This document shows positions 15,823-24,582 of a DNA stretch of 40,985 nt, in pieces. Every line of letters begins with the position of its first letter. The first letter of the stretch is position 1. This DNA comes from Ardenticatenaceae bacterium (GTDB taxonomy: Bacteria > Chloroflexota > Anaerolineae > Promineifilales > Promineifilaceae). The position numbers and the translations under genes are program-made. The notes beneath the pieces were generated by a model that worked only from the letters and a program-made list of their open reading frames with translations, ran no database searches and was not told where the DNA came from. Location of the stretch: contig JACKBU010000032.1 of NCBI GenBank assembly GCA_020634395.1, positions 1 to 40,985 of the forward strand, given 5' to 3'.

Positions 15823-16731
15823 ATGGCCGTTGTTTCTATGAAGGCTCTGTTAGAAACTGGCGTTCACTTTGGTCACCGCACACGCCGGTGGAATCCCAAG
15901 ATGAAGCCCTATATCTTTACGGAGCGTAATGGCATCCATATTTTAGATTTACAGCAAACGATTGTTTTAATTGAAGACGCCTACAACCTGGTGCGTGACA
16001 CCGTGGCGAATGGCGGGCAGGTGTTGTTTGTCGGTACCAAGCGGCAGGCGCAGGACACTATTGCCCACGAGGCCGCGCGCGCCCAGCAGCCATACGTCAA
16101 CGAGCGCTGGTTGGGCGGCACGCTCACCAACTGGCAAACCATCAGCCAGCGGATTACGTACCTGGATAAGCTGGAAAAGCGCCGCGATGCCGGTGAACTG
16201 GATCTGCTGAAGAAGAAAGAGCGCCTGCACCTGGAAAACGTGATTGAAAAGCTTAATCTGCGTCTGGGTGGTATCCGTAAGATGAAGGGCCTGCCGACGC
16301 TGATGTTTGTGGTGGACGTAAATTTTGAGGAAACGGCCGTGCGCGAAGCCAACATCCTCAGAATCCCTGTCATCGGTGTGGTCGATACCAACTGCGATCC
16401 CGACCCCATCGATCACATCATTCCTTCCAATGATGACGCCATCCGCGCCATCAAACTCATCGTGGGCAAAATGGCCGATGCTGCCCTGGAAGGCCGCGCC
16501 ATGCGCAAAGATACTCTGGACGAAGCCATCACCGATTTCGACAGCTACGCCTACGAAGAAGATTACGACGGCGTGGAAGACGTGGATGATGAAGCTTTGT
16601 TGGGTGCCTCCACACTGGCCAAAATCCGCGAAGCAGAAGAAGACGAATTGGACGAGGATGCGGATTTCGAAGTTGACGAAGACGAAGATGACAGCGATAC
16701 AGATTTCGCTGATGACGAAGAAAACGAGTGA
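15823..16731 (+). CDS. rpsB: 30S ribosomal protein S2
   Basis: This is ribosomal protein S2, 302 residues. The N-terminus MKALLETGVHFGHRTRRWNPKMKPYIF and the segment ERWLGGTLTNWQTI are diagnostic, as is PVIGVVDTNCDPD. AAGGAG at 15808-15813 precedes the ATG with normal spacing; the open frame upstream to 15760 is leader. Most bacterial S2 proteins end near residue 230-260. Here a highly acidic tail from about residue 230 runs in clusters of Asp and Glu to the end, ending DFADDEENE. The tsf gene follows 26 bases downstream, the standard bacterial pairing. Confidence 0.97.
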   Translation: MAVVSMKALLETGVHFGHRTRRWNPKMKPYIFTERNGIHILDLQQTIVLIEDAYNLVRDTVANGGQVLFVGTKRQAQDTIAHEAARAQQPYVNERWLGGTLTNWQTISQRITYLDKLEKRRDAGELDLLKKKERLHLENVIEKLNLRLGGIRKMKGLPTLMFVVDVNFEETAVREANILRIPVIGVVDTNCDPDPIDHIIPSNDDAIRAIKLIVGKMADAALEGRAMRKDTLDEAITDFDSYAYEEDYDGVEDVDDEALLGASTLAKIREAEEDELDEDADFEVDEDEDDSDTDFADDEENE

Positions 16732-16757
16732 GTCAGAATTAGGAGACAGAGTTAGTT

Positions 16758-17357
16758 ATGAATATCACAGCACAAATGGTGAAGGAGTTGCGTGAAGCAA
16801 CCGGTGCTGGTGTGTTAGAAGCCAAAAAAGCACTTGAAGCCCACGACGGCGACTTTGAAAAAGCGGCTGATCTACTGCGTGAAAAAGGGGCGGCCCGGGC
16901 TGCCAAACGCGCCGATCGCGAAGCTAACGAAGGCGTTATCGAATTGTATGCTCATCCTGGCAATCGGGTGGGTGTCATTTTGGAACTCAACTGTGAGACC
17001 GATTTTGTGGCCCGCAACGAGCAGTTCCGTGAACTGGCCCACGATTTGGCTTTGCACATCGCGGCGATGAATCCGCAGTACATGAACGCTGAAGACGTTC
17101 CCCAAGAGGAACTGGATCGTGAGCTTGACGTACTGCGAAATCAGGCCCTGGCTGAGGGCAAACCGGAAGCGATCGTGGACAAAATTGTCAGTGGTCGCCT
17201 GAACAAGTTTTACGAAGAATTCTGCTTGATGGAACAACCGTTTGTCAAAGACGAAAGCATCAAGATCAAAGACATGATAACGGAAGCCGTGCGCACCACC
17301 GGCGAAAACATCAAGATTCGTCGCTTTGCCCGCTACGAGTTGGGTGAAGCGCTGTAG
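16758..17357 (+). CDS. tsf: elongation factor Ts
   Basis: EF-Ts releases GDP from EF-Tu. The 199-residue protein is the short form also seen in Thermus and cyanobacteria, lacking the second half of the core found in E. coli. The UBA-like N-terminal domain covers about 1-45 (LREATGAGVLEAKKALEAHDGD). The EF-Tu-contacting TDFVARN motif is at 81-87. The C-terminus retains the coiled segment (FYEEFCLMEQPFVKD). AGGAG at 16741 lies slightly far from the ATG. The gene is co-transcribed with rpsB and is followed by an intrinsic terminator. Confidence 0.97.
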   Translation: MNITAQMVKELREATGAGVLEAKKALEAHDGDFEKAADLLREKGAARAAKRADREANEGVIELYAHPGNRVGVILELNCETDFVARNEQFRELAHDLALHIAAMNPQYMNAEDVPQEELDRELDVLRNQALAEGKPEAIVDKIVSGRLNKFYEEFCLMEQPFVKDESIKIKDMITEAVRTTGENIKIRRFARYELGEAL

Positions 17358-17375
17358 AAGCCAGACAACTTTGTG

Positions 17376-17403
17376 AAAGGGCGTTCCTAGAACGCCCTTT
17401 TTT
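17376..17403 (+). terminator. intrinsic terminator after tsf
   Basis: AAAGGGCGTT (17376-17385) pairs perfectly with AACGCCCTTT (17391-17400) around a five-base loop and is followed by further T residues. It ends the rpsB-tsf unit. The pyrH ATG lies only about 25 bases beyond, so pyrH needs read-through or a promoter within or just after the hairpin. Confidence 0.9.
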
Positions 17404-17428
17404 CTCGCCTTTTTCTATGTGAGGGACC

Positions 17429-18148
17429 ATGATGGAACCTAAATACGAACGAATTCTTCTGAAAATGGGCGGCGAGTCTTTGAGCGGCGCAAATGGATTT
17501 GGTATTGATCCGCAGCGTGCGGCCGAGGTAGCCCAGGTGATTAAGAGTGTGCACGATTTGGGTGTGGAAGTGGCCGTGGTCATTGGCGCGGGCAATTTGT
17601 GGCGCGGGGCGGCTGGTATGGAGCACGGCATGGAACGGGCGACGGCCGATCACATGGGCATGATCGCTACGGTGATGAATGCGCTGGCTTTGCAGGATGC
17701 CCTGGAACGCCTGGGTGTGGTCACTCGTGTCCAAACGGCCATTGAAATGCGCACAGTCGCCGAACCTTATATTCGCTTGCGGGCGATACGCCATCTGGAA
17801 AAAGGGCGGGTGGTTATTTTTGGTGGTGGAACGGGCAATCCCTATTTTACGACAGACTCGGCCGGTGCTTTGCGGGCGATGGAAATCGGGGCGGACGTGT
17901 TGATTAAGGCCACGAAGGTGGATGCCATTTATGATGATGACCCGGAAAAGAACCCGGCTGCCCGGCGCTTTGACCAGATTTCGTATATTGATTTCTTGAA
18001 TTTGCGGCTGCGGGTAATGGACAGCACGGCCGTTTCCCTTTGCATGGATAACAATCTGCCCATCGTTGTCTTAAACCTGTGGCAGGATGACAATGTGACC
18101 CGGCTTGTATTGGGAGAAACGGTCGGTACAACTATTTGCAACATCTAA
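17429..18148 (+). CDS. pyrH: UMP kinase
   Basis: UMP kinase phosphorylates UMP to UDP in pyrimidine synthesis and acts as a hexamer. The 239-residue protein shows the amino-acid-kinase fold: ILLKMGGESLSG at the N-terminus, VIGAGNLWRGAAG, DHMGMIATVMNALALQDALE, and GGGTGNPYFTTDSAGALRA for nucleotide binding. KVDAIYDDDP is also typical. GAGGGA lies just before tandem ATGs at 17429 and 17432, and either may be used. The order rpsB-tsf-pyrH-frr-uppS-cdsA is the classical bacterial cluster. Confidence 0.97.
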   Translation: MMEPKYERILLKMGGESLSGANGFGIDPQRAAEVAQVIKSVHDLGVEVAVVIGAGNLWRGAAGMEHGMERATADHMGMIATVMNALALQDALERLGVVTRVQTAIEMRTVAEPYIRLRAIRHLEKGRVVIFGGGTGNPYFTTDSAGALRAMEIGADVLIKATKVDAIYDDDPEKNPAARRFDQISYIDFLNLRLRVMDSTAVSLCMDNNLPIVVLNLWQDDNVTRLVLGETVGTTICNI

Positions 18149-18247
18149 AACGAGCAGTATGAAGAGCGGGAATGTCGTGGTATTATTAAACCCATGGCAG
18201 ATGCCCGCTTATTTTTTGCTCGCGCACAGCAACAAACGGAGGTTTAG

Positions 18248-18805
18248 ATGATTCGTGAAGTGTTGCAAGATGCTGAAAGTCGGATGCGTGGCGCGATTTC
18301 GTCACTTGAAGCCGATCTGGCTGTCTATCGTACCGGTAGAGCCTCTCCCCACTTGTTAGACAAAATCAGCGTCGAGATGTATGGAGTGGAAATGCCGCTC
18401 AACCAGATGGCGGTTATCTCTGTACCGGAGCCGCAGCAGTTGGCCATACGGCCGTATGACACCAAAGCCCTCTCCGCCATCGAACGCGCTATTCTTAAGT
18501 CGGATCTGGGTATCATGCCCAACAACGATGGTAAAATTATCCGCCTTAACTTGCCGCGCCTGTCCGAGGAACGCCGCCGTGATCTGAGCCGTATGGTAGG
18601 CAAGCGTGTAGAAGAAGGTAAAGTTGCGGTGCGTAACGTGCGCCGTGATGCTCTAAACGATCTGCGTGAGCTGGAGAAAGATAAGCTCATCTCGGAAGAT
18701 GATATGTTCCGGGGGCAAGATGATTTGCAGGAATTGACGGATAAATACGTTAAGGAAATCGAAGTGATCAGTGAAAAGAAAGAAGCGGAGATAATGGAAG
18801 TTTAG
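18248..18805 (+). CDS. frr: ribosome recycling factor
   Basis: RRF splits post-termination ribosomes together with EF-G. The 185-residue length is exactly typical. The central RTGRASPHLLDKISVEMYGVEMPLNQMA and the C-terminal helix RRDALNDLRELEKDKLISEDD are family hallmarks. A GGAGG lies just before the ATG. The 99-base gap after pyrH contains an imperfect inverted repeat (AGCGGG near 18166, CCCGCT near 18205) followed by a T-rich stretch, which could attenuate. uppS starts 3 bases after the stop. Confidence 0.97.
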   Translation: MIREVLQDAESRMRGAISSLEADLAVYRTGRASPHLLDKISVEMYGVEMPLNQMAVISVPEPQQLAIRPYDTKALSAIERAILKSDLGIMPNNDGKIIRLNLPRLSEERRRDLSRMVGKRVEEGKVAVRNVRRDALNDLRELEKDKLISEDDMFRGQDDLQELTDKYVKEIEVISEKKEAEIMEV

Positions 18806-18808
18806 CGC

Positions 18809-19546
18809 ATGGGAGTCAGGCCGCAGAAACCTCTCGATCTTACCGGCTATACTGTGCCGACCCATATTGCCATTATCATGGATGGAAACGGCCGTTGGGC
18901 GCGTCAGCGTGGCCTGCCCCGTCAGGCCGGGCACCGGCAAGGAGCCGAAAACCTGCGCCGCATCATCAATGCCTGCGTCGAATTTGGCGTCAAAATCCTC
19001 ACCATCTATGCCTTCTCCACTGAAAACTGGGGCCGCCCCGAAAAAGAGATTCGCGGCCTTATGCGCATTTTTGCCCGCGTACTGGATCAGGAAATCGACG
19101 ATTTATGCGCTCAGGGCGTTTGCCTCCACCACCTGGGCGACCTCACCGGCATCGATCCCAAACTGCAAGATAAAGTGCGCCGGGCCATCGAGATGACCAA
19201 AGACAATCAGACGCTTATCTTGAATGTCGCCTTCAACTACGGTGGCCGTGCAGAAATCCTCCACGCCATTAAACAAATGTTGGCCGACGGCATCTCGCCT
19301 GATGATTTGACGGAAGAACTCTTCAGCTCCTACCTTTTTACTGCCGGTTTGCCAGACCCCGACCTTGTCATTCGTACCAGTGGTGAACTGCGAATCAGCA
19401 ACTTTTTGATCTGGCAGGCTGCTTATGCCGAATATTACCCCACTCCAGCTTATTGGCCGGATTTTGGACGGGAAGAATTGTACGAAGCCATCGTGGCCTT
19501 TAACCAACGTGAACGTCGCTTTGGTCTGGTAGCAGAAGAAACCTGA
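18809..19546 (+). CDS. uppS: undecaprenyl diphosphate synthase (cis-prenyltransferase)
   Basis: UppS builds the C55 lipid carrier for peptidoglycan and other glycans from farnesyl and isopentenyl diphosphates. The 245-residue protein has the catalytic MDGNGRWAR motif with Asp25, the conserved FSTENWGRP segment, and the C-terminal region around VIRTSGELRISNFLIWQAAYAEYY. The codons for Asn-Gly-Arg of the active-site motif contain one ACGGCCGT palindrome. The start lies three bases after the frr stop, implying translational coupling; no strong ribosome site is visible. The product feeds the envelope glycosyltransferases seen elsewhere in this window. Confidence 0.96.
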   Translation: MGVRPQKPLDLTGYTVPTHIAIIMDGNGRWARQRGLPRQAGHRQGAENLRRIINACVEFGVKILTIYAFSTENWGRPEKEIRGLMRIFARVLDQEIDDLCAQGVCLHHLGDLTGIDPKLQDKVRRAIEMTKDNQTLILNVAFNYGGRAEILHAIKQMLADGISPDDLTEELFSSYLFTAGLPDPDLVIRTSGELRISNFLIWQAAYAEYYPTPAYWPDFGREELYEAIVAFNQRERRFGLVAEET

Positions 19547-19565
19547 CCCCGGATTTCAAGCATTT

Positions 19566-20378
19566 ATGTTGTGGCAACGCGCCCTCATCGCCCTCACTCT
19601 GGGACCTCTCGCCCTATATTTAGTTTATCTTGGCGAATGGTATTATTTTTTACCTATTACGGCTATCATCATTTTAGCCACCTATGAGTTTGGGCAGATG
19701 ATGCAGCGCATGGGTTTGCATATTTCGCTGTGGATCCTGATTCCTGCTGTCGTGCTCCAACTCCTGAATGGTCAGTGGCCTGAGTACCAGCTTTTTGGTG
19801 TGCTGTTTTTGGTAAGCTTGTTAGTCATGCTGGCCTACGTGCTGTGGCTGTATGAACGCCGTCTCAGTGACACGGCCCCTATGGATTGGATGGCCATGAT
19901 GGGCGGGTTGGTGTTGCTGGGTTGGGTTGGCAGTCACTTCTTACGCCTGCGCGGCGTAGAAACCTTTGCTTGGCAGTGGACGATACTGGCTCTGGTTAGC
20001 ACCTGGGCAGCGGATTCTGGTGCTTACCTGGTGGGTAAGTTTATGGCGGGAAGGATCTTGGGCCGTCATCAGCTTTCGCCCCGCCTCAGCCCAAACAAGA
20101 CAGTCGAAGGTTACATTGGTGGGATTGTTTTAGGCACGGCCATCACACTGACGTTTGCCTATTTCCTAAAGTTACCGTGGCTTCCCTCGTTGGTATTGGG
20201 CTTGTTGGCTTCTATTGTCAGTCCTCTTGGCGATTTAGGTATTTCACTGTTGAAGCGCGAAGCCAAAATTAAAGATTCCGGCACTGTCTTTGGCGTTCAC
20301 GGCGGTGCACTGGACCGTATCGATTCGGTGCTTTGGTCCGTGACTATGGCGTATTATCTAGTTTTGTTTATCAGCTGA
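19566..20378 (+). CDS. cdsA: phosphatidate cytidylyltransferase
   Basis: CdsA makes CDP-diacylglycerol, the branch point of phospholipid synthesis. The 270-residue membrane protein has about seven or eight helices and the family signature near the C-terminus: SPLGDLGISLLKREAKIKDSG followed by HGGALDRIDS. The SPNKTVEGYIGG loop is also conserved. It lies 19 bases after uppS in the usual cluster. No strong Shine-Dalgarno sequence precedes the ATG, so coupling to uppS is likely. Phosphatidylinositol synthesis would use its product with inositol from the synthase at 33.3 kb, but no PI synthase is in the window. Confidence 0.95.
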   Translation: MLWQRALIALTLGPLALYLVYLGEWYYFLPITAIIILATYEFGQMMQRMGLHISLWILIPAVVLQLLNGQWPEYQLFGVLFLVSLLVMLAYVLWLYERRLSDTAPMDWMAMMGGLVLLGWVGSHFLRLRGVETFAWQWTILALVSTWAADSGAYLVGKFMAGRILGRHQLSPRLSPNKTVEGYIGGIVLGTAITLTFAYFLKLPWLPSLVLGLLASIVSPLGDLGISLLKREAKIKDSGTVFGVHGGALDRIDSVLWSVTMAYYLVLFIS

Positions 20379-20484
20379 CTATCCGTCTCCTGCCTATTGC
20401 TTGATATGCAGCGAGTCTTCGACCCACCGTTTTCCCATCATTTCCATATTTCTTACTGACCAGTTATTGTGAGGAGTACAAGTC

Positions 20485-21492
20485 ATGTCCAAAATCACGA
20501 CAATTGAGCGGTTTATTCTTGACAACCAGCCTCAGTATGCCAGGGGGGATTTTACAGCCCTATTATATGATCTGGCTCTGGCCGCCAAGGTGATTGCCCA
20601 CAAAGTGAACAGGGCCGGTCTGGTGAACATTCTGGGGGAGGCTGGTGGTGTTAACGTCCAGGGAGAAGATCAGCAAAAACTCGATGTCTATGCGGACGAC
20701 GTTATCTATCGGTTGTGTGATCATACCGGCCGTTTGTGCATCATGGCTTCAGAGGAGCATGAGGAGTTATTGGAGATTCCGGCCCGGCACAAGAAGGGTA
20801 ACTATGTGCTGGTTTATGATCCGCTGGATGGGTCTTCTAACATTGATGTCAATGTGAGCATCGGCACAATTTTTGGCATCTATCGTTGCCTGGATCCGGA
20901 TAACCGGGGCCGCCTTGAGGACGTGCTTCAGCCCGGCCGGAACCTGATTGGCGCCGGGTATATCTTGTTTGGATCGAGCACGATGATGGTGTACAGTACC
21001 GGGAAGGGGGTTCATGGTTTTACACTGGATCCAGAGATAGGGGAGTTCTTGTTGTCTAACGAAGATATGAAGGTGCCGGATCCTCCCAGTTATTACAGTG
21101 TGAATAGTTCGTACTACAGCCATTGGTCGCCGGGGGTTAAGCGGTTTTTACGCTGGCTTCAAGGGCAGGAAGCGGATTCGCCGCCGCCGTTATCATCGCG
21201 GTATATTGGCTCTTTGGTGGCCGATTTTCATCGAAATTTACTGCGCGGCGGTATATTTTGTTATCCGGCGGAAAATTCCAAGCCCAATGGCAAGATTCGC
21301 CTGTTATACGAGGCAGCGCCTTTGGCTTTTTTGATGAAACAGGCTGGCGGTTATGCTTCTGATGGCTACCAATCGATTTTGGACATTGAGCCTACAGATC
21401 CACACCAGCGTACACCGTTTTTTGCGGGTAATCTTTCGCTTGTGAAGAAGGTGGAGCAGTTTTTGGCTGCAGAGGAGCCAGAAATGGCTTAG
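20485..21492 (+). CDS. fbp: fructose-1,6-bisphosphatase class I
   Basis: This 335-residue enzyme hydrolyses fructose 1,6-bisphosphate in gluconeogenesis or the Calvin cycle. The metal-binding motif YDPLDGSSNIDVNVSIGTIFGIYR lies near 110-133. Other class I hallmarks are ASEEHEE, GAGYILFGSSTMMVYSTG and IRLLYEAAPLAFLMKQAGG, the last holding the catalytic region. GAGGAG at about 20470 precedes the ATG. It lies about 105 bases after cdsA on the same strand, with no hairpin that I can see between them. Allosteric AMP regulation cannot be judged by eye. Confidence 0.95.
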   Translation: MSKITTIERFILDNQPQYARGDFTALLYDLALAAKVIAHKVNRAGLVNILGEAGGVNVQGEDQQKLDVYADDVIYRLCDHTGRLCIMASEEHEELLEIPARHKKGNYVLVYDPLDGSSNIDVNVSIGTIFGIYRCLDPDNRGRLEDVLQPGRNLIGAGYILFGSSTMMVYSTGKGVHGFTLDPEIGEFLLSNEDMKVPDPPSYYSVNSSYYSHWSPGVKRFLRWLQGQEADSPPPLSSRYIGSLVADFHRNLLRGGIFCYPAENSKPNGKIRLLYEAAPLAFLMKQAGGYASDGYQSILDIEPTDPHQRTPFFAGNLSLVKKVEQFLAAEEPEMA

Positions 21493-21566
21493 TTGGTAGG
21501 GGAAAGTTGGTGTGGGGAAACGGCCGTTTCACCCCCTCCTCTTTTCCTGAGAAATCCATAAATCCA

Positions 21567-21595
21567 TTGACGCCTTTTGGGGGTCATGTTATACT
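21567..21595 (+). promoter_or_regulatory. promoter upstream of rho
   Basis: TTGACG (21567-21572) and TATACT (21590-21595) are separated by exactly 17 bp, close to the sigma-70 consensus. Transcription from it would give a leader of about 350 bases before rho. The 459-base gap from 21493 to 21951 otherwise holds one ACGGCCGT copy (21520), a tiny open frame ATG 21702 to TAG 21737 (MVNNGKKTARK) without a ribosome site, and no clear gene. Confidence 0.75.
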
Positions 21596-21951
21596 TTTTT
21601 CACCACCAGAGTGGTTTCCGTGTATATATCCTCACCACTTAAGATGATCGATACAACAGGTTAATCTGCCTGGTCAGGTTTACGAAATTCAAATCCCCAT
21701 TATGGTTAATAACGGCAAAAAAACTGCACGTAAATAGGGTGGAAGAGCGACTTCATTCATCATTCGGAGTGTCTTACTACTTTAATATCTGATTTACCAC
21801 GCGATGGTTTTGCGGGGCCAAAAAGCGATTCGGCTCCCTTACCTCAATATAGTTCCCAAAATTCTCGCGAATTTTATGATGTAATGCCCACGACGAGCGA
21901 ATTGTGGGTCGTTGCCACCAATTGCTAAAAACGTGAATTGGAGAGTACAGG

Positions 21952-23229
21952 ATGGATATCGCAGAGCTTGAAGCAATGAAAATCGGCGAGCTACGTGAAA
22001 TTGCTCGCGATAAAAACATTAGTGGTTTCAGCACCATGAAAAAACAAGATCTGGTCTACCAGATCATGCGCGCCAATGCTGAGGCGGAAGGGTATGATTT
22101 CCGGGGCGGCGTCCTTGAGATTGTCGAAGACGATAAGCAGAACATGGGATTTTTGCGTTCCCGGAACTATCTGCCCGGACCGGAAGACATTTATGTCTCC
22201 AGTTCCCAGATTCGGCGGTTGGGTTTACGCAACGGCGACATGGTGTTAGGGCAGGTACGCGTTCCAAAAGAGAACGAAAAATACTACAGCCTGCTCCGTG
22301 TCGAATCTGTGAATGGGATGAGCCCGGATTTGGCCAAAAAGCGGCCCCGCTACGAACAGTTAACACCTATTTTCCCCGATCAAAAGTTAAAACTAGAAAC
22401 TAACCCCAATATTCTTTCTACGCGCCTGATTGACCTTGTATCACCCATCGGCCGTGGGCAGCGTGGGTTGATCGTTTCCCCGCCAAAAGCGGGTAAGACT
22501 ACGGTGCTTAAAGACATGGCCAATGGACTGTCTGAAAATTATACAGATCTGCATCTAATGGTGGTGTTGATTGGCGAGCGTCCGGAAGAAGTCACCGACA
22601 TGGAACGTTCTATTGAAGGCGAAGTGGTCAGCTCGACGTTTGATGAGCCGGTACGGCAGCACTGCCGGGTGGCTGAGATGGCTTTGGAGCGGGCTAAGCG
22701 CCTCGTTGAAGGCGGCCGCGATGTGGTAGTGCTGCTGGACTCGATCACCCGCCTGGCGCGTGCTTATAACCTGACTGTGCAACCCAGCGGGCGCACGCTG
22801 TCCGGTGGTCTCGATCCATCGGCGCTTTATCCGCCCAAGCGTTTCTTTGGTGCGGCGCGTAATTTGGAAGAGGGCGGCAGTCTGACTATTATTGCTACCT
22901 GTCTGGTGGATACCGGCAGCCGTATGGATGACGTTATTTACGAGGAATTTAAGGGTACCGGCAATATGGAACTGCTGCTCAGCCGCCGTCTACAAGAGCG
23001 TCGTATCTTCCCGGCTTATGATATTGAACGGTCCAGTACGCGCCGCGAAGATTTGCTGCTGTCGGGCGACGAATTGGCCCGTGTATATACCATGCGCCGC
23101 ATGCTGGGCCATCTGATGGATACGCCGGGTTACGACATCAGCAGCGCTACATCGGCCGTTTTCCAGCGGATGCGCGGCACCAAGACCAATTACGAGTTCC
23201 TGGAATCGCTGACCAAGGACATGATGTAA
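21952..23229 (+). CDS. rho: transcription termination factor Rho
   Basis: Rho is the hexameric RNA helicase that terminates transcription. The 425-residue protein has the N-terminal helical Rho_N domain (about 1-45), an RNA-binding cold-shock-like domain (about 50-125), and the ATPase domain with Walker A PPKAGKTT near 177-184. Other hallmarks are GERPEEVTDMERS, the Walker B DVVVLLDSITRLARAYN, and the C-terminal GTGNMELLLSRRLQERRIFPAYD. GGAGAG precedes the ATG. The long leader suits autoregulation by premature termination as in other bacteria; that is inferred. Two hairpins follow the gene. Confidence 0.97.
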   Translation: MDIAELEAMKIGELREIARDKNISGFSTMKKQDLVYQIMRANAEAEGYDFRGGVLEIVEDDKQNMGFLRSRNYLPGPEDIYVSSSQIRRLGLRNGDMVLGQVRVPKENEKYYSLLRVESVNGMSPDLAKKRPRYEQLTPIFPDQKLKLETNPNILSTRLIDLVSPIGRGQRGLIVSPPKAGKTTVLKDMANGLSENYTDLHLMVVLIGERPEEVTDMERSIEGEVVSSTFDEPVRQHCRVAEMALERAKRLVEGGRDVVVLLDSITRLARAYNLTVQPSGRTLSGGLDPSALYPPKRFFGAARNLEEGGSLTIIATCLVDTGSRMDDVIYEEFKGTGNMELLLSRRLQERRIFPAYDIERSSTRREDLLLSGDELARVYTMRRMLGHLMDTPGYDISSATSAVFQRMRGTKTNYEFLESLTKDMM

Positions 23230-23254
23230 CTGGTTTGGCATGAGCTGAATTGAA

Positions 23255-23314
23255 CCGTTCATCTTTGTGAACGGATTTTGAGAAAGCGGGTCAGGTTTCC
23301 CTGGCCCGCTTTTG
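23255..23314 (+). terminator. two hairpins after rho
   Basis: The first hairpin pairs CCGTTCA (23255) with TGAACGG (23268-23274) and is followed by ATTTTG. The second pairs AAGCGGGTCAGG (23284-23295) with CCTGGCCCGCTT (23300-23311), one G-U pair, followed by a short T-run. Together they resemble a double intrinsic terminator. Confidence 0.75.
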
Positions 23315-23363
23315 CGCTGCCTGGGCTTTATGGTAGCATCCGGTCGCTGAAGGGAAGAAAATT

Positions 23364-24446
23364 ATGGATGAAGAAAGAAGTCTCGTAGAAAGAGGCGGTG
23401 GATACGTGGTGCTGCTGATTATCACGGCCGTTCTCCTGTTTGGCTGGCGTACCGGCCTGGTGGGCGGGCTGGGAGAAACGCCAGAGGGAGACGAAACGGC
23501 CGTTTCTAGCTCCCAAACCGTTTCCACCGACGTTAACCCCAACACCCTCAGTGGGGCGTCTGATCCGGTCCCCGTGTTCGATTTCGCCACTGGTGATTTG
23601 CCGGTCATCAACGACGACAGCCTGGACCCTAACCCTAATCCCCATACCTATCAAGGGGAAAAACCCTCCCATAGTTTCCAAACCTATGTGGTCGAGCGCG
23701 GCGATACGCCCAACAGCATCGCCGAACGTTTTGGCATCAAAACGGAAACCTTGTTAGGCGGCAATCCGCAGCTTAGCCAGGAGGCCAGCCTGCTGCAAAC
23801 CGGTGTCGAACTCGTCATTTTGCCCATCGACGGCGTGCTGCATGATGTGCAGCCCGGCGACACGTTGGAAGGCATTGCCGAACAGTATGACGTGCCCGTC
23901 GAAGACATTATCGCCTACGAAGATAACCACCTGGAGTTTCCCTACCGCCTTTATCCGGAAACACAGATTATGGTACCCGGCGCCGTTCGTGAGGTGTTCG
24001 TCTGGACACCGCCAGATTTGTCTTCGGTGGGCGGAACCTCGCGTGAAGGCAGTGGTATTAAGCCGCTCATCGTAGGTACCGGCACGTTCCAATATCCAGT
24101 CGGCAGCCGCAATTTCAGCCAGTATTTTTGGTATGGCCATCCGGCTATCGACATTGCCCTGGGTGAAGGCACGGCCGTTGTGGCGGCGGATACAGGTACG
24201 GTCACCTATGCCGGCTGGAATGTCTATGGCTACGGCAACCTGATCGTCGTCAATCATGGCAATGGTTTTGAAACCTTTTACGCCCATCTCAGCGGGATCA
24301 ACGTCTCGCCCGGCCAGATTGTTTACAAAGGGAATGTGATAGGTTTGAGTGGCAACACCGGTAATTCGTCCGGTCCGCACATTCACTTTGAAATTCGGGT
24401 GAACGGCGTGCAGGATAACCCTTGCTGGTATCTGGGATGCGGATGA
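23364..24446 (+). CDS. membrane-anchored M23-family endopeptidase with two LysM domains
   Basis: This 360-residue protein likely cuts peptidoglycan cross-bridges outside the membrane. A membrane anchor spans residues 13-29. Two LysM peptidoglycan-binding domains lie at about 107-153 and 159-205 (ERGDTPNSIAERFGI, QPGDTLEGIAEQYDV). The LytM/M23 metallopeptidase domain covers about 240-355. Zinc ligands are visible as His259 and Asp263 (HPAID) and His341 in GPHIHFE, with catalytic His308 in FYAHLS. All residues expected of an active enzyme are present. The C-terminus ends NPCWYLGCG with two Cys. GGGAAG precedes the ATG. Confidence 0.92.
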   Translation: MDEERSLVERGGGYVVLLIITAVLLFGWRTGLVGGLGETPEGDETAVSSSQTVSTDVNPNTLSGASDPVPVFDFATGDLPVINDDSLDPNPNPHTYQGEKPSHSFQTYVVERGDTPNSIAERFGIKTETLLGGNPQLSQEASLLQTGVELVILPIDGVLHDVQPGDTLEGIAEQYDVPVEDIIAYEDNHLEFPYRLYPETQIMVPGAVREVFVWTPPDLSSVGGTSREGSGIKPLIVGTGTFQYPVGSRNFSQYFWYGHPAIDIALGEGTAVVAADTGTVTYAGWNVYGYGNLIVVNHGNGFETFYAHLSGINVSPGQIVYKGNVIGLSGNTGNSSGPHIHFEIRVNGVQDNPCWYLGCG

Positions 24447-24525
24447 TCTAGCGTCTTGGGGGCCGGAAGATCGGCCTTGCCCGTGCGGTTTTGCCTGTTT
24501 GCAAACCGATAAAACAGCTATACTT

Positions 24526-24570
24526 GTGCCGGAGATTTACAAGCGTAAATCTCCGGCACTTTTTATTTTG
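24526..24570 (+). terminator. strong intrinsic terminator after the M23 peptidase gene
   Basis: GTGCCGGAGATTTAC (24526-24540) pairs perfectly over 15 bp with 24545-24559 around AAGC, followed by TTTTTATTTT. It separates the peptidase from the lipoprotein gene. Confidence 0.93.
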
Positions 24571-24582
24571 GGAGGGAGCACG

